Assembly: GCA_023666265.1 (NCBI GenBank) | Contig: JAMPCH010000019.1 | Coordinates: 1 to 45,218 of the forward strand | DNA: 45,218 bases | Source: Roseburia sp. | GTDB taxonomy: Bacteria; Bacillota; Clostridia; Oscillospirales; Ruminococcaceae | Direction of reading: 5' to 3' | Part shown: piece after piece, positions 15,603-22,918 of the stretch | Layout of the letters: each line of letters starts with the position of its first letter | Position numbering within the stretch: position 1 is the first letter of the stretch | Position numbers and translations under genes: made by a program | The notes under the pieces: model-generated | Databases searched by the model: none | Told to the model about the DNA's origin: nothing | The model's input: only the letters and a program-made list of their open reading frames with translations

Positions 15603-17081
15603 ATGAAAAACACATTGGAACGGATCATGGACGAGCTTGATCCGAGCGAGACGGACGCGCTCCTCGCGGATACGTCCGCGCCCGAAATTTCAAGGCTCGC
15701 GCTCGCTCGGATCAAAAAGAGGGCGCTTGAATCGGCGGGACTGAAAAAATTAAAAACGCGCCGCCCGTATTTCCGCGCGCTTACGTCCGCCGCCATCTGT
15801 CTGGTCTTTTCGGCGGGGTTCGCCGCCGTCGCCGAGGCGAAGGAATACGGCGACGCGGTGGATTTCTTCGAGGTGAACGGACTCTCGGCGGAGGGGCTGA
15901 GCCGCGAGGAGATCAGGCTCGTCTACCGCGACATTACGACGCGGCGGTTCACCGACGAAAAAACCGCCGAGGTGATCCGTCGCTCGATCCCGGGGACGGA
16001 GATCCTTCCGAAGGGGTCCGCTCCGTCGGAGCTTGCGGCGCTTTGGGACGGTGCGCTCTCCGACGACGCGTCGGAAAGCGGATTCGACTATCGGATCAGC
16101 GCCTTTGAGAAGCCCGATCCCGAGCTGGGCTTCGACGTCTTTGAGCGGAGCGTCGTGGAATGTTACGACGGCGAGGATCGGCGCTGGACGGCGGAGTTTA
16201 CCTCCTTTTACGTCGATGAATGTATCGCTCTGAGCGAGGGGAGCGTCGCTTGGGGGCGTAACGACGCTTGGTCGAGCGAACAGCCGACCTACGGTTATCT
16301 CGCGCTCCTCGACGAGCTCGGGAATAAGCGATGGGAGCGGCGGACGGATCACGGCTTTCGCCATGAGTATATCGCCGCCGTCCTCGAGGACGGCGACGGG
16401 ACGCTCGCGGTCGTCAGCAGGGGCGACCTCGAATATCTCTGTCTCGCCCGTCTCGACAGGGACGGGAACGAGATCGCCTTCCAAAAAACAAAGGTCGGGA
16501 ATAGGGGGATCTGGAACGCCGCCCGCCTCGGCGACGGCTATCTCGTCCAACTCGGGAACGCGGTCGACGGCGACAACGCCCACCTCGTTAAACTCGACCG
16601 CGACGGGAGCGTGACCGACGATCTCGTGTATGAGAGCGACGAGAGCGACTTTTTTATCACGGATATGGCGGAATTCGGCGGGAGCGTTTATCTCTCCGCC
16701 TACGCCGTCCCGCGCCGCGCCGACGGCTCGGACGAGTGCGGCGCGATCTGGGATCGGGTCGGGGACGTCCTCGCGATCGCCGACGAGGAGATCACGTCGA
16801 TCGTCCGCGAGAATTACACTGCCGTCCTGCTCCTATGCGACCCGGAGAGCGGGTCGGCGCGGACGTTTTATTCCGTTAAAAGCGCGCTCGGCGATCGGCT
16901 CCGCGCGGAGGACGGGCGGCTCCTCTGGAGCGTGAACGAGGTGGTCAACGCCTACTTTTCCCCGTATACGAGCGCCTTTTCCGTCGGGGGGAGCTGTAAG
17001 GTGCTTCGCTACGCCTTCGACGAGGCGGGCGCTCTGATCGCCTGTGAGGAGACGGGAGAGACCACGCCCTTTACCCGATGA
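15603..17081 (+). CDS. Probable anti-sigma factor with large extracytoplasmic domain
   Basis: 492 residues; ATG behind GGAGGAGG. N-terminal about 55 residues cytoplasmic and helical, one membrane helix (about 60-80, ending SAGFAAVAEA), then a large outer domain. Its first part (KEYGDAVDFFEVNGLSAEGL) resembles the membrane-proximal segment of Clostridia anti-sigma proteins. The remainder (about 190-480) has repeated beta-strand units (such as YLALLDELGNKRWERRTDHG and LARLDRDGNEIAFQKT), suggesting a beta-propeller sensor. No zinc-binding HxxxCxxC motif. The role is inferred from the tight coupling to the ECF gene and from topology. Confidence 0.65.
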   Translation: MKNTLERIMDELDPSETDALLADTSAPEISRLALARIKKRALESAGLKKLKTRRPYFRALTSAAICLVFSAGFAAVAEAKEYGDAVDFFEVNGLSAEGLSREEIRLVYRDITTRRFTDEKTAEVIRRSIPGTEILPKGSAPSELAALWDGALSDDASESGFDYRISAFEKPDPELGFDVFERSVVECYDGEDRRWTAEFTSFYVDECIALSEGSVAWGRNDAWSSEQPTYGYLALLDELGNKRWERRTDHGFRHEYIAAVLEDGDGTLAVVSRGDLEYLCLARLDRDGNEIAFQKTKVGNRGIWNAARLGDGYLVQLGNAVDGDNAHLVKLDRDGSVTDDLVYESDESDFFITDMAEFGGSVYLSAYAVPRRADGSDECGAIWDRVGDVLAIADEEITSIVRENYTAVLLLCDPESGSARTFYSVKSALGDRLRAEDGRLLWSVNEVVNAYFSPYTSAFSVGGSCKVLRYAFDEAGALIACEETGETTPFTR

Positions 17082-17178
17082 TCTTTTTTCTTTTTGGGAA
17101 GTCGGCTTGGCGCGGATTTGAGATGTTAGCGCTCCTCGGGGAGATGCTTCGGCGGTGATGTTTGGGGTCGGGAGCGGG

Positions 17179-17207
17179 TTGACGTTTATGTTTAGTTGTG
17201 GTAAAAT
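17179..17207 (+). promoter_or_regulatory. Sigma-A-like promoter upstream of the tandem repeats
   Basis: TTGACG (17179-17184), 17 bases, TAAAAT (17202-17207). Followed by small TGTTG/CAACA dyads. Confidence 0.45.
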
Positions 17208-17288
17208 TATTTTTGTTGGGTGTTCAACAAGTCGTGGTGTTGACATTATAGCACAACAAAAGAAAAGCAACAGAAGTGGTATTAGAGA

Positions 17289-17317
17289 TTGACAGGCGTT
17301 TTGAAGTGTGTTATAAT
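17289..17317 (+). promoter_or_regulatory. Consensus promoter of the first structured RNA unit
   Basis: TTGACA (17289-17294), 17 bases, TATAAT (17312-17317) with an extended TGT before it. The predicted start is about 17324, the first G of the dyad. Confidence 0.85.
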
Positions 17318-17323
17318 AAAAAC

Positions 17324-17393
17324 GGGCGGAGACCCGCACGCGGGTCTCTTGGCGGCTAACGCCGCCGCCGGCTGTACGCCGACCGCCCTTTTT
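17324..17393 (+). ncRNA. Putative 70-nt cloverleaf-like RNA, copy 1
   Basis: Closing stem GGGCGG/CCGCCC (17324-17329 with 17383-17388). Three hairpins inside: GAGACCCG/CGGGTCTC (loop CACG), GGCGGC/GCCGCC (loop TAAC), CGGC/GCCG (loop TGTAC). A run of five T follows. With a consensus promoter ending seven bases earlier, this has the plan of an independent small RNA gene. No known RNA family recognised. Confidence 0.6.
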
Positions 17394-17399
17394 ATTGAA

Positions 17400-17471
17400 A
17401 CATAAATCCCTTTTTGCTTCGCAAAAACGCCGCTTAACGCGGCTACGCGCCTACGGCGCTCGGGTTTATGT
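17400..17471. other. Second four-way dyad of unit 1
   Basis: ACATAAA-T-CCC (17400-17410) pairs with GGG-TTTATGT (17462-17471). Inside: TTTTTGC/GCAAAAA, GCCGC/GCGGC and GCGCC/GGCGC hairpins. It overlaps the -10 region of the following unit, so DNA or RNA folding here could influence that promoter. Confidence 0.6.
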
Positions 17472-17483
17472 TATAATAAAAAC

Positions 17484-17553
17484 GGGCGGAGACCCGCACG
17501 CGGGTCTCTTGGCGGCTAGCGCCGCCGCCGGCTGTACGCTGACCGCCCTTTTT
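17484..17553 (+). ncRNA. Putative 70-nt cloverleaf-like RNA, copy 2
   Basis: Same fold as copy 1. Differences: loop TAGC for TAAC, and one C to T change in the third hairpin that turns a G-C into a G-T pair. It is preceded by an extended -10 box (17469-17477) without a recognisable -35. Confidence 0.55.
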
Positions 17554-17559
17554 ATTGAA

Positions 17560-17631
17560 ACATAAATCCCTTTTTGCTTCGCAAAAACGCCGCTTAACGC
17601 GGCTACGCGCCTATGGCGCTCGGGTTTATGT
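17560..17631. other. Second four-way dyad of unit 2
   Basis: Identical to the dyad at 17400-17471 except loop TAT for TAC in the last hairpin. It ends in the TGTTATAAT box that serves the downstream genes. Confidence 0.6.
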
Positions 17632-17637
17632 TATAAT
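17629..17637 (+). promoter_or_regulatory. Extended -10 promoter of the VapD operon
   Basis: TGTTATAAT (17629-17637), the third occurrence of the box that ends each repeat unit; 42 bases before the ATG. No -35 consensus. Confidence 0.5.
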
Positions 17638-17678
17638 ACAAATAGTGGTTTGCTTTGGTATTTACGGAGGTAGTGGAT

Positions 17679-18026
17679 ATGACCGATTTCGCGCAAAAAG
17701 TAGAGATCATTTTAGACAACGAGAAAATTCTGGCGGACGATATTTACGAGCTGAATGATATTTATCGGAGCATTAAGGATATGTTTACCCAAAGGGGAAT
17801 GCACGATGTATCGCAGGACGATAAACTGATTTTTATCAGCAGGAAAGGCGAAAAGGACGCTTACTGCACTTGTGGATTAAACGTTAATTATCTTTATGAC
17901 GCCGAATGGGCGAGACCCTATTTAAAAAAGATGCTATGGTATAACGGTAACAGAGGTTCTGTTGAAGACGCTTTAGCCATATGCTCCGCGTTTGACAAAA
18001 AATACAGCGAAAAGAGAAGAGCCTAA
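17679..18026 (+). CDS. Small protein upstream of VapD (possible antitoxin)
   Basis: 115 residues from the ATG at 17679 (ACGGAGG 8 bases upstream). Helical N-terminal half (MTDFAQKVEIILDNEKILAD), then KGEKDAYCTCGLNVNYLYDA, with a CxC pair. I do not recognise a family. Its stop overlaps the start of the vapD-like gene (TAATG), so the two are translationally coupled. In Haemophilus the small gene vapX before vapD makes the antitoxin, and by position this protein could play that part. No sequence likeness to VapX is claimed. AT-rich compared with its neighbours. Confidence 0.6.
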   Translation: MTDFAQKVEIILDNEKILADDIYELNDIYRSIKDMFTQRGMHDVSQDDKLIFISRKGEKDAYCTCGLNVNYLYDAEWARPYLKKMLWYNGNRGSVEDALAICSAFDKKYSEKRRA

Positions 18027-18547
18027 TGAATAATCGATCGGATACTCCTTGCAGAAAAGCAGTTAATTTTGATCTTGGTACAAATGCCTTAAAAGAGCAT
18101 TATCCCGGTGACAATTATCGCGATGCGTATTCGGACATTAAGAAATTTATGGAAAGGCACGGTTTTGAACACCGACAGTATTCAGGTTACAATTCAAAAG
18201 AACCGATGGAGGATATTGCTGTTTCACGTCTTATTGCTAAATTGTCAAATGAGTTCTCTTGGTTGAAAGAGTGCGTTCAGAAAATCGACTCAACCAATAT
18301 AGGCGAGCAACACGACTTAACGGATATTGTTAAGAACACGAAAGATATAGGCATTGATAAGAGTAAAAATCCGATGCGAAAATCATCGACGCAAAAGAGA
18401 GACAGAAAATTAGAGCAGCCAAAGGAAAGTGAACTTCGACCATCGGTGATAGGAGCTATTGAGGAAATAAAAGCAAAACAGCGAAATAGTAGCATAAATA
18501 ATAAAAGTCATGAAGTAACACACAACAATAACGATCAAAGCCGGTGA
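18026..18547 (+). CDS. vapD: VapD-family endoribonuclease (Cas2-like fold) with disordered tail
   Basis: 173 residues. Residues 10-105 match what I know of VapD: KAVNFDLGTNALKEHYPG, DAYSDIKKFMERHGFEHRQY, SGYNSKEPMEDIAV, FSWLKECVQKID, and IGEQHDLTDIV. VapD proteins are small RNases with a Cas2-related ferredoxin fold and act as toxins of VapXD-type systems. The conserved Asp of the first strand (NFDL) is present. The last 65 residues are a charged, Asn/Lys/Ser-rich extension longer than in classic VapD (about 95 residues). Start codon overlaps the stop of the preceding gene. The terminator at 18537 overlaps its last codons. Confidence 0.8.
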   Translation: MNNRSDTPCRKAVNFDLGTNALKEHYPGDNYRDAYSDIKKFMERHGFEHRQYSGYNSKEPMEDIAVSRLIAKLSNEFSWLKECVQKIDSTNIGEQHDLTDIVKNTKDIGIDKSKNPMRKSSTQKRDRKLEQPKESELRPSVIGAIEEIKAKQRNSSINNKSHEVTHNNNDQSR

Positions 18548-18568
18548 GGATCTCCTCATCGGCTTTAA
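18537..18568 (+). terminator. Intrinsic terminator of the VapD operon
   Basis: AAAGCCGGTGAGGA pairs with TCCTCATCGGCTTT with a minimal loop, overlapping the vapD stop codon (18545-18547). It may also serve the convergent antiporter gene. Confidence 0.75.
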
Positions 18569-18571
18569 TTG

Positions 18572-19777
18572 TCAATTTGACCGCTCCTCGGGGAGAAGCC
18601 TCGGCGCGCCCCGGTCGATCCCGATCGCGCCGAGCGGCGCGGTGATCAGGATCGCGAGTACCGCGACGGAAAGGATCGCCTTCCCACAGGGGAGACCGAG
18701 CGAGAGCGGGATCGAGCCGATCGCCGCCTGTACCGTCGCCTTCGGAAGGTAGGCGATCACGCAGAAAAGCCGCTCCTTCCGCCCCAACTCCGTTTTGAGA
18801 AGGGAGAGCAGTACCCCGACCGCACGAAAGAGGAGGGCGGTCAGGATCAGCCCGAGCGCGGGAAGTCCCGCCTCGAGCGTATAGCGGACGTCGACCGCCG
18901 CCCCCACCAGTACGAATAAAAGCACCTCCGCCGCGACCCAAAGCGCCCCGAATTTCTCAGACTGGGCTTTTAACGTGCTTTCGTTCAGCTTCGTTTTTAA
19001 AACGCACGCCATCGCGATCACCGCGAGTAAGCCCGAGACCGCGACGGCGCTTTCAAGCGCCGTCTCCGCGTAGGTCAACAAAAACGCCGTCGAGAGGATC
19101 AAAAGCGTAATAAACGTATCACGCGCCGCGTCCCGCGCCTTCTCAATAAGGCGAAGCGCGATATACAGGACGATCGCGGCGACGATCCCCAGTAAGACCC
19201 CGAGGACGATCGAGACGGAGATCTTTAAAAAGTCGCTCCACTCCGCCGAGCCGCCCTGAGCCATCGTTAAGAACGTACCGAACAAAACGATCACGAATAC
19301 GTCGTCACAGGACGCGCCCGCGAGGATCATCTGAGGGATCGCCTTTTTTGTCCCCCGCCCCGTCTCGATGAGCTTGATCATACGCGGGACGACGACGGCG
19401 GGCGAGACCGCGCTTAAAACCGCGCCCATGAGCGCCGCGTCGATCGGCGCGACCCCGAGAAAAAGCGGCGCGAAGCAAAAATAGCCCAAGATCTCAAAAC
19501 AGGCGGGAAGGAAGGACAGGAGGACGGCGGGTCGCCCGACCTTTTTCAGATCGGCGAGGTTTAGGGACAGCCCCGCTCTTATCAAAATGACGACGAGGGC
19601 GATCCGCCGAAGCTCGGTCGAGATCCCGAGGATCGAGGGATCGAGCAGGTCGAGCGCGAAAGGACCGAGGACGATCCCCGTCGCGATCATTCCGACGATC
19701 CGAGGAAGTCCGATCCTCCGAACGATCTCGGCGACGGACAGCCCCACCAAAAAGATCAGCGCGAGCGATAACAGCAT
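18572..19777 (-). CDS. Cation:proton antiporter (CPA/NhaP-like)
   Basis: 401 residues, about 11-12 membrane helices, typical of monovalent cation/H+ exchangers. Visible: RIGLPRIVGMIATGIVLGPF at the first helices, GAVLSAVSPAVVVPRM (helix 4 unwound region), and ASCDDVFVIVLFG with the acidic pair of the ion site on helix 5. GAAGGAGGA lies 6-7 bases before the ATG. It is transcribed from a consensus promoter (19921-19949) through a leader that looks like a fluoride riboswitch. Antiporters of this class are among the known targets of that riboswitch, so a role in fluoride tolerance or associated ion balance is inferred. Confidence 0.85.
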   Translation of the reverse strand: MLLSLALIFLVGLSVAEIVRRIGLPRIVGMIATGIVLGPFALDLLDPSILGISTELRRIALVVILIRAGLSLNLADLKKVGRPAVLLSFLPACFEILGYFCFAPLFLGVAPIDAALMGAVLSAVSPAVVVPRMIKLIETGRGTKKAIPQMILAGASCDDVFVIVLFGTFLTMAQGGSAEWSDFLKISVSIVLGVLLGIVAAIVLYIALRLIEKARDAARDTFITLLILSTAFLLTYAETALESAVAVSGLLAVIAMACVLKTKLNESTLKAQSEKFGALWVAAEVLLFVLVGAAVDVRYTLEAGLPALGLILTALLFRAVGVLLSLLKTELGRKERLFCVIAYLPKATVQAAIGSIPLSLGLPCGKAILSVAVLAILITAPLGAIGIDRGAPRLLPEERSN

Positions 19778-19796
19778 AAAAATTCCTCCTTCTAAT

Positions 19797-19903
19797 CAAA
19801 AAAAAGCCGACAAAGCCCACGTAAACGCAGACGTCATCAGCTTTTCGGCGGTTTCGGTTTCCCGAATATCGGTTTCGGTTTCCCGAGGGAGAACATCATT
19901 CCC
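19797..19903 (-). promoter_or_regulatory. Probable fluoride riboswitch (crcB motif) with terminator platform
   Basis: On the minus strand: GGGAATGATGTTCTCCC (19903-19887) matches the first stem-loop (GGNGAUGGnnUUCnCC type), and GCTGATGACGTCTGC (19841-19827) matches the conserved GCUGAUGrynCCUaC tail. Loop bases GATGTT can pair with GACGTC of the tail, as in the known pseudoknot. The 3' part also forms a terminator: GCCGA-AAAGC with GCTTT-G-TCGGC, then eight T (plus strand 19805-19798), just before the ribosome binding site. The part between the two conserved blocks carries a 17-base direct repeat (19849-19865, 19870-19886), which is unusual. Confidence 0.72.
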
Positions 19904-19920
19904 TTTATTTTCTTTTTTAC

Positions 19921-19949
19921 AGTATACCGCAACTCGATCGGTTTGTCAA
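19921..19949 (-). promoter_or_regulatory. Sigma-A promoter of the antiporter gene
   Basis: TTGACA (19949-19944), 17 bases, TATACT (19926-19921) on the minus strand. It gives a leader of about 135 bases holding the riboswitch. Confidence 0.85.
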
Positions 19950-19985
19950 GCCTTCGGCGAAAAAACGGATAAATTTCGCGAGGCT

Positions 19986-20843
19986 TTATGAAGTCCTATA
20001 ATGCGTCCTCCCGATCAGATCGATCAGCCGCCGATAATTTTTATCCCGCGCGACCTTGTCGCTGTCTACGCCGTAGTTGGAGGGAACGTCCTCCCACACG
20101 ATCAGCTTCCCGTCCGAGGCGGCGTTATGATCGATAAATATTTGGATCAGCTCGAGCTCGAGATCCGTCACCGCCTCGTCGTTATAAAGGATCGCCCAGA
20201 CCGCCTCTCCGAAGGCGGTAGAGTAGCAATCCATCTGCGTTTTGATCTCCGTCGTGGCGTTTCGCTCAAACATCATTTTTAAGATCTCGACGTCGCCCTC
20301 GCTCACGCTCCTGACACGCCACTGACCGATCAGGTCGTCCATACTCCCCTTTTCGTAAGAACGGCGTCTGAACCTTACCGGGTCGTCAAAGACCGCGCCG
20401 TGTTCCAAGGCGATCCTTACGATCTCGGCGTTCGCCGTTTTGATCCCCTCGTCTAAGATCCCTTCCCTGTTGACGTCGCGGTAAAAGACGAGATCGCTTT
20501 TTTGATCGAGAAGCTCCTCGAGCGCGCGAAGCGGCTCCTCGTCGGGGTCGTTTATATAGCTCTCCATCCTCGAAACATCCCCACGCGACACATATTTCGT
20601 TGTTTCGCCGTCCGGTAGGGTCACCTCCGCAAAGACCGCGTGAAATCCGCTGTAGCCGATCAGCGCGACGAACGGCGAGACGAACACGATCCATATGACG
20701 AGGAAGACGTTCCCCGCGATCTTGAGCCGCCTGTCTTTTTTGGTCCGCGCGAGAATTTTTAAGATCAGCGTCACGACAAAAACGATAAACGTTACGATCG
20801 CGTGGATCACGGCGATCACAAGAAACGCCCCCGCGAACACCAT
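19986..20843 (-). CDS. Two-helix membrane protein with ankyrin-like C-terminal part
   Basis: 285 residues. Membrane helices at about 5-31 and 43-68; the rest is acidic and helical. Segments such as EGILDEGIKTANAEIVRIAL, EHGAVFD, EGDVEILKMMFERNA and LELELIQIFIDHNAA have the spacing of degenerate ankyrin repeats, but the match is weak. No clear ribosome binding site stands before the ATG, although the start fits the first helix. It lies 52 bases behind aroB in the same direction and may be co-transcribed. Function unknown. Confidence 0.6.
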   Translation of the reverse strand: MVFAGAFLVIAVIHAIVTFIVFVVTLILKILARTKKDRRLKIAGNVFLVIWIVFVSPFVALIGYSGFHAVFAEVTLPDGETTKYVSRGDVSRMESYINDPDEEPLRALEELLDQKSDLVFYRDVNREGILDEGIKTANAEIVRIALEHGAVFDDPVRFRRRSYEKGSMDDLIGQWRVRSVSEGDVEILKMMFERNATTEIKTQMDCYSTAFGEAVWAILYNDEAVTDLELELIQIFIDHNAASDGKLIVWEDVPSNYGVDSDKVARDKNYRRLIDLIGRTHYRTS

Positions 20844-20895
20844 ACTTATAAACGCTATAGAACGTCCCCCCTTTTTTGTATTTTTTCGGAAGGGT

Positions 20896-22008
20896 TCACA
20901 TCTCCCGAATGATCTCCCGCGCCGTTTCCTCGTCGACCTTTACGGCGTAGACGTTTTTCTCAAATTCGACGACGTCGCCGATCCCCTTTTGGATCACGAA
21001 GCGAAGCCGCCCGTCGCGCACCTTTTTATCGGTGTAAAGCTTTTTCACGAGCGCCTCGCGGTCGATATAATCGGGGATCGCGGTCGGAAGCCCCGCCTTT
21101 GTCAATAGAGCGATCATCGCCGCTTGTTCTCCTTCGGTGAGATAGCCGAGCCGCCGCGCGAGACGCGCCTCGGCGGCTAAACCGATCGAGACCGCCTCGC
21201 CGTGGAGAAGGCGGTAGCCGCTCACCGTCTCGATCGCCCGCCCGACCGTATGACCGAGGTTTAAAGTCTCGCGAAGCCCGCTCTCGCGCTCGTCCTTCAT
21301 CACGACCTCATACTTGATCCGACAGTTCTCGTTCGCGATATGCTCACAGGCTTTTTCCTCGACCCTAAGGATCTCGTCCATATGCTCGTCCAAGTAGTAA
21401 AAAAACTCCTTGCTTGCGAGACAGGCGTGCTTGATCGTCTCGGCGAGTCCGCTCGCGATCTGACGGGACGGGAGGGTCTTCCACGCCGCGACGTCGAGAT
21501 AGACCTTCTCGGGCTGGTTAAATAAGCCGATGAGGTTCGTCGCGAGCGGCGTGTCGACCGCCGTCTTACCCCCGACGGACGCGTCCGCCGCCGCGAGGAG
21601 CGTGGTCGCGTAATTGATAAACGGAACGCCCCGCCCGTATGTCCCGGCGAGGAAGCCCGCGAGATCGGTCACGACCCCGCCCCCGACCGCGAGGATACAA
21701 CAGTCGCGCCGATACCCCTTCTCGAGCATCGCGTCCTCGAGCTCCTCCTTCGTTTTCCGCGTTTTGCTCGTTTCGCCCGCCGGGAAGACGAAAAGATCGA
21801 CGAGATAGCCCGCCTCCGTCAAAAGCCCAAAGAGCCGATCGGCGTACAGGCTCTTAACGTTACTGTCCGTAATGACGGCGAATTTTTTGACCCCGCCGAC
21901 CAAGCCGTTTTTGAGGTCGGCGACGAGCTTATCGGCTAGGTCAAAGCCGATCTCGATCTCATAGCTGTCGTCGACGATCTTTTTGAGTTCTACGTTAAAT
22001 ACGCTCAT
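20896..22008 (-). CDS. aroB: 3-dehydroquinate synthase
   Basis: 370 residues from the ATG at 22008 (AAAGGA 8 bases upstream). It converts DAHP to 3-dehydroquinate, the second step of the shikimate pathway, using NAD and a divalent metal. Seen: VFPAGETSKT (about 77), the NAD/active-site block GGGVVTDLAGFLAGTYGRG (about 107-125), YATTLLAAADASVGGKTAVD, and the metal-ligand region with a conserved Glu (GLAETIKHA) and the histidines of NLGHTVGRAIE and LLHGEAVSIG. Length is standard. No other aro gene is nearby. Own sigma-A promoter at 22061-22089. Confidence 0.93.
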   Translation of the reverse strand: MSVFNVELKKIVDDSYEIEIGFDLADKLVADLKNGLVGGVKKFAVITDSNVKSLYADRLFGLLTEAGYLVDLFVFPAGETSKTRKTKEELEDAMLEKGYRRDCCILAVGGGVVTDLAGFLAGTYGRGVPFINYATTLLAAADASVGGKTAVDTPLATNLIGLFNQPEKVYLDVAAWKTLPSRQIASGLAETIKHACLASKEFFYYLDEHMDEILRVEEKACEHIANENCRIKYEVVMKDERESGLRETLNLGHTVGRAIETVSGYRLLHGEAVSIGLAAEARLARRLGYLTEGEQAAMIALLTKAGLPTAIPDYIDREALVKKLYTDKKVRDGRLRFVIQKGIGDVVEFEKNVYAVKVDEETAREIIREM

Positions 22009-22060
22009 ATTCTTTTTCCTTTTTTGAAATTGCTTCCGGGACATTTTGGTTTCCCACAAA

Positions 22061-22089
22061 AGTATACCATTTTTCCCGGGAAAAGTCAA
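22061..22089 (-). promoter_or_regulatory. Sigma-A promoter of aroB
   Basis: TTGACT (22089-22084), 17 bases, TATACT (22066-22061) on the minus strand. Confidence 0.75.
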
Positions 22090-22162
22090 TCCCGCCCGCC
22101 GATCGGGACGCGCAAAGCGGCACGCCTTCCCCAAAAAAATAAGAAAAAATTTGAAATTTCGC

Positions 22163-22189
22163 TAAAGTTTTTCGCTTAGCGGACGATAA
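22163..22189 (+). promoter_or_regulatory. Sigma-D (flagellar-type) promoter candidate
   Basis: TAAA (22163-22166), 15 bases, GACGATAA (22182-22189), close to the TAAA-N15-GCCGATAT consensus of the flagellar/motility sigma factor. No sigma-A -35 box fits the same region. Confidence 0.5.
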
Positions 22190-22240
22190 TACAATTAGCA
22201 GGGGTAGGCACTTACTTTTGCCCGGAAAGGAGGGATCATT

Positions 22241-22909
22241 ATGCTGAACAACAGTTCTCTTTTCACGTCTATGAACAGCGTTTTATTACAGCGTAACAGC
22301 GCCCGTCTCAGCCGCTATCAGTCTCTTTATGAGATCCAACAAGCGAAAAAGGACGAGGAAGCCGAAAGCTATATCCAAAAGCTGATCAATCAATCGACAA
22401 AAAATCTTTACCCGGATAAGCTCCGTACCCTCTCGGACAGCGTGAGCGAAACGGCAGAGCAGGTCGAGGAAGCGTCCGCCGTCGATCCCACGACCGACGA
22501 GGTCGATTATGACAAGGCGTACTCCTCGGCGGAGAAATTCGTTAAGAGCTATAACGACCTTATGACGTCGGTCAAAGCCTCGGGCGACCGCACCGTATCG
22601 AATAAGGCGAGCTTTATCACGAATATGACGAACGCATACGCGAGACGGCTCGAAAAAGTCGGGATCGGCGTCGATAAAAACGGCGCGCTCTCTCTCGACA
22701 AGGAGAAGTTTCAAAAAGCGACCACCTCTCAGCTCGAGAGCGCGTTCGGCGAGAAAAAATCCTTCTCGAGCTTTATGAAGGATCAGGCGAAGCAGATCGC
22801 GGCGTATTCGGAAGCGGAACGCGCGAACAAGTCTAACGCCTATACCCAAGCGGGCGGTATCACGAACATCGCGAATATCAGCGGCTCGTACTTCAGTATG
22901 CTCGGTTGA
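22241..22909 (+). CDS. FliD C-terminal-like protein
   Basis: 222 residues; AAAGGAGGG before the ATG. Residues about 85-205 resemble the C-terminal D0/D1 part of the flagellar cap protein FliD: AEKFVKSYNDLMTSVK, then a long helix, LEKVGIGVDKNGALSLDKEK and FQKATTSQLESAFG. The N-terminal part is polar and helical (SARLSRYQSLYEIQQAKKDE). Full FliD is about twice as long, and the variable outer domains are absent. The sigma-D-like promoter fits a motility link. No other flagellar gene is in the window, so it may be a lone secreted or surface filament-type protein. No signal peptide, as for flagellar axial proteins. Confidence 0.55.
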   Translation: MLNNSSLFTSMNSVLLQRNSARLSRYQSLYEIQQAKKDEEAESYIQKLINQSTKNLYPDKLRTLSDSVSETAEQVEEASAVDPTTDEVDYDKAYSSAEKFVKSYNDLMTSVKASGDRTVSNKASFITNMTNAYARRLEKVGIGVDKNGALSLDKEKFQKATTSQLESAFGEKKSFSSFMKDQAKQIAAYSEAERANKSNAYTQAGGITNIANISGSYFSMLG

Positions 22910-22918
22910 GCGTAAAAA

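Larger units (their letters stand above)
17311..17630 (+). repeat. Two tandem 160-bp units, each with two multi-branched dyads
   Basis: Unit 1 (17311-17470) and unit 2 (17471-17630) differ at about three bases; a third copy begins at 17631 but soon diverges. Each unit holds a TGTTATAAT box, a GC-rich four-way dyad ending in a T-run, and a second four-way dyad closed by ACATAAA/TTTATGT that runs into the TGTTATAAT box of the following unit. The differences lie in loops or keep pairing (C to T giving G-T at 17540). Confidence 0.9.

Noticed and set aside
17311-17640. Tandem 160-bp repeats as a CRISPR array
   Set aside because: The units are contiguous and nearly identical, with no unique spacers, and there is no cas1/cas3/cas9 gene. 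The Cas2-like fold of VapD alone is not evidence for CRISPR.
17311-18547. Classic ToxIN/CptIN type III toxin-antitoxin locus
   Set aside because: The downstream proteins do not resemble ToxN, CptN or TenpN, and the repeat unit (160 bp) is far longer than the roughly 35-45 base repeats of those systems. Only the general layout is comparable.
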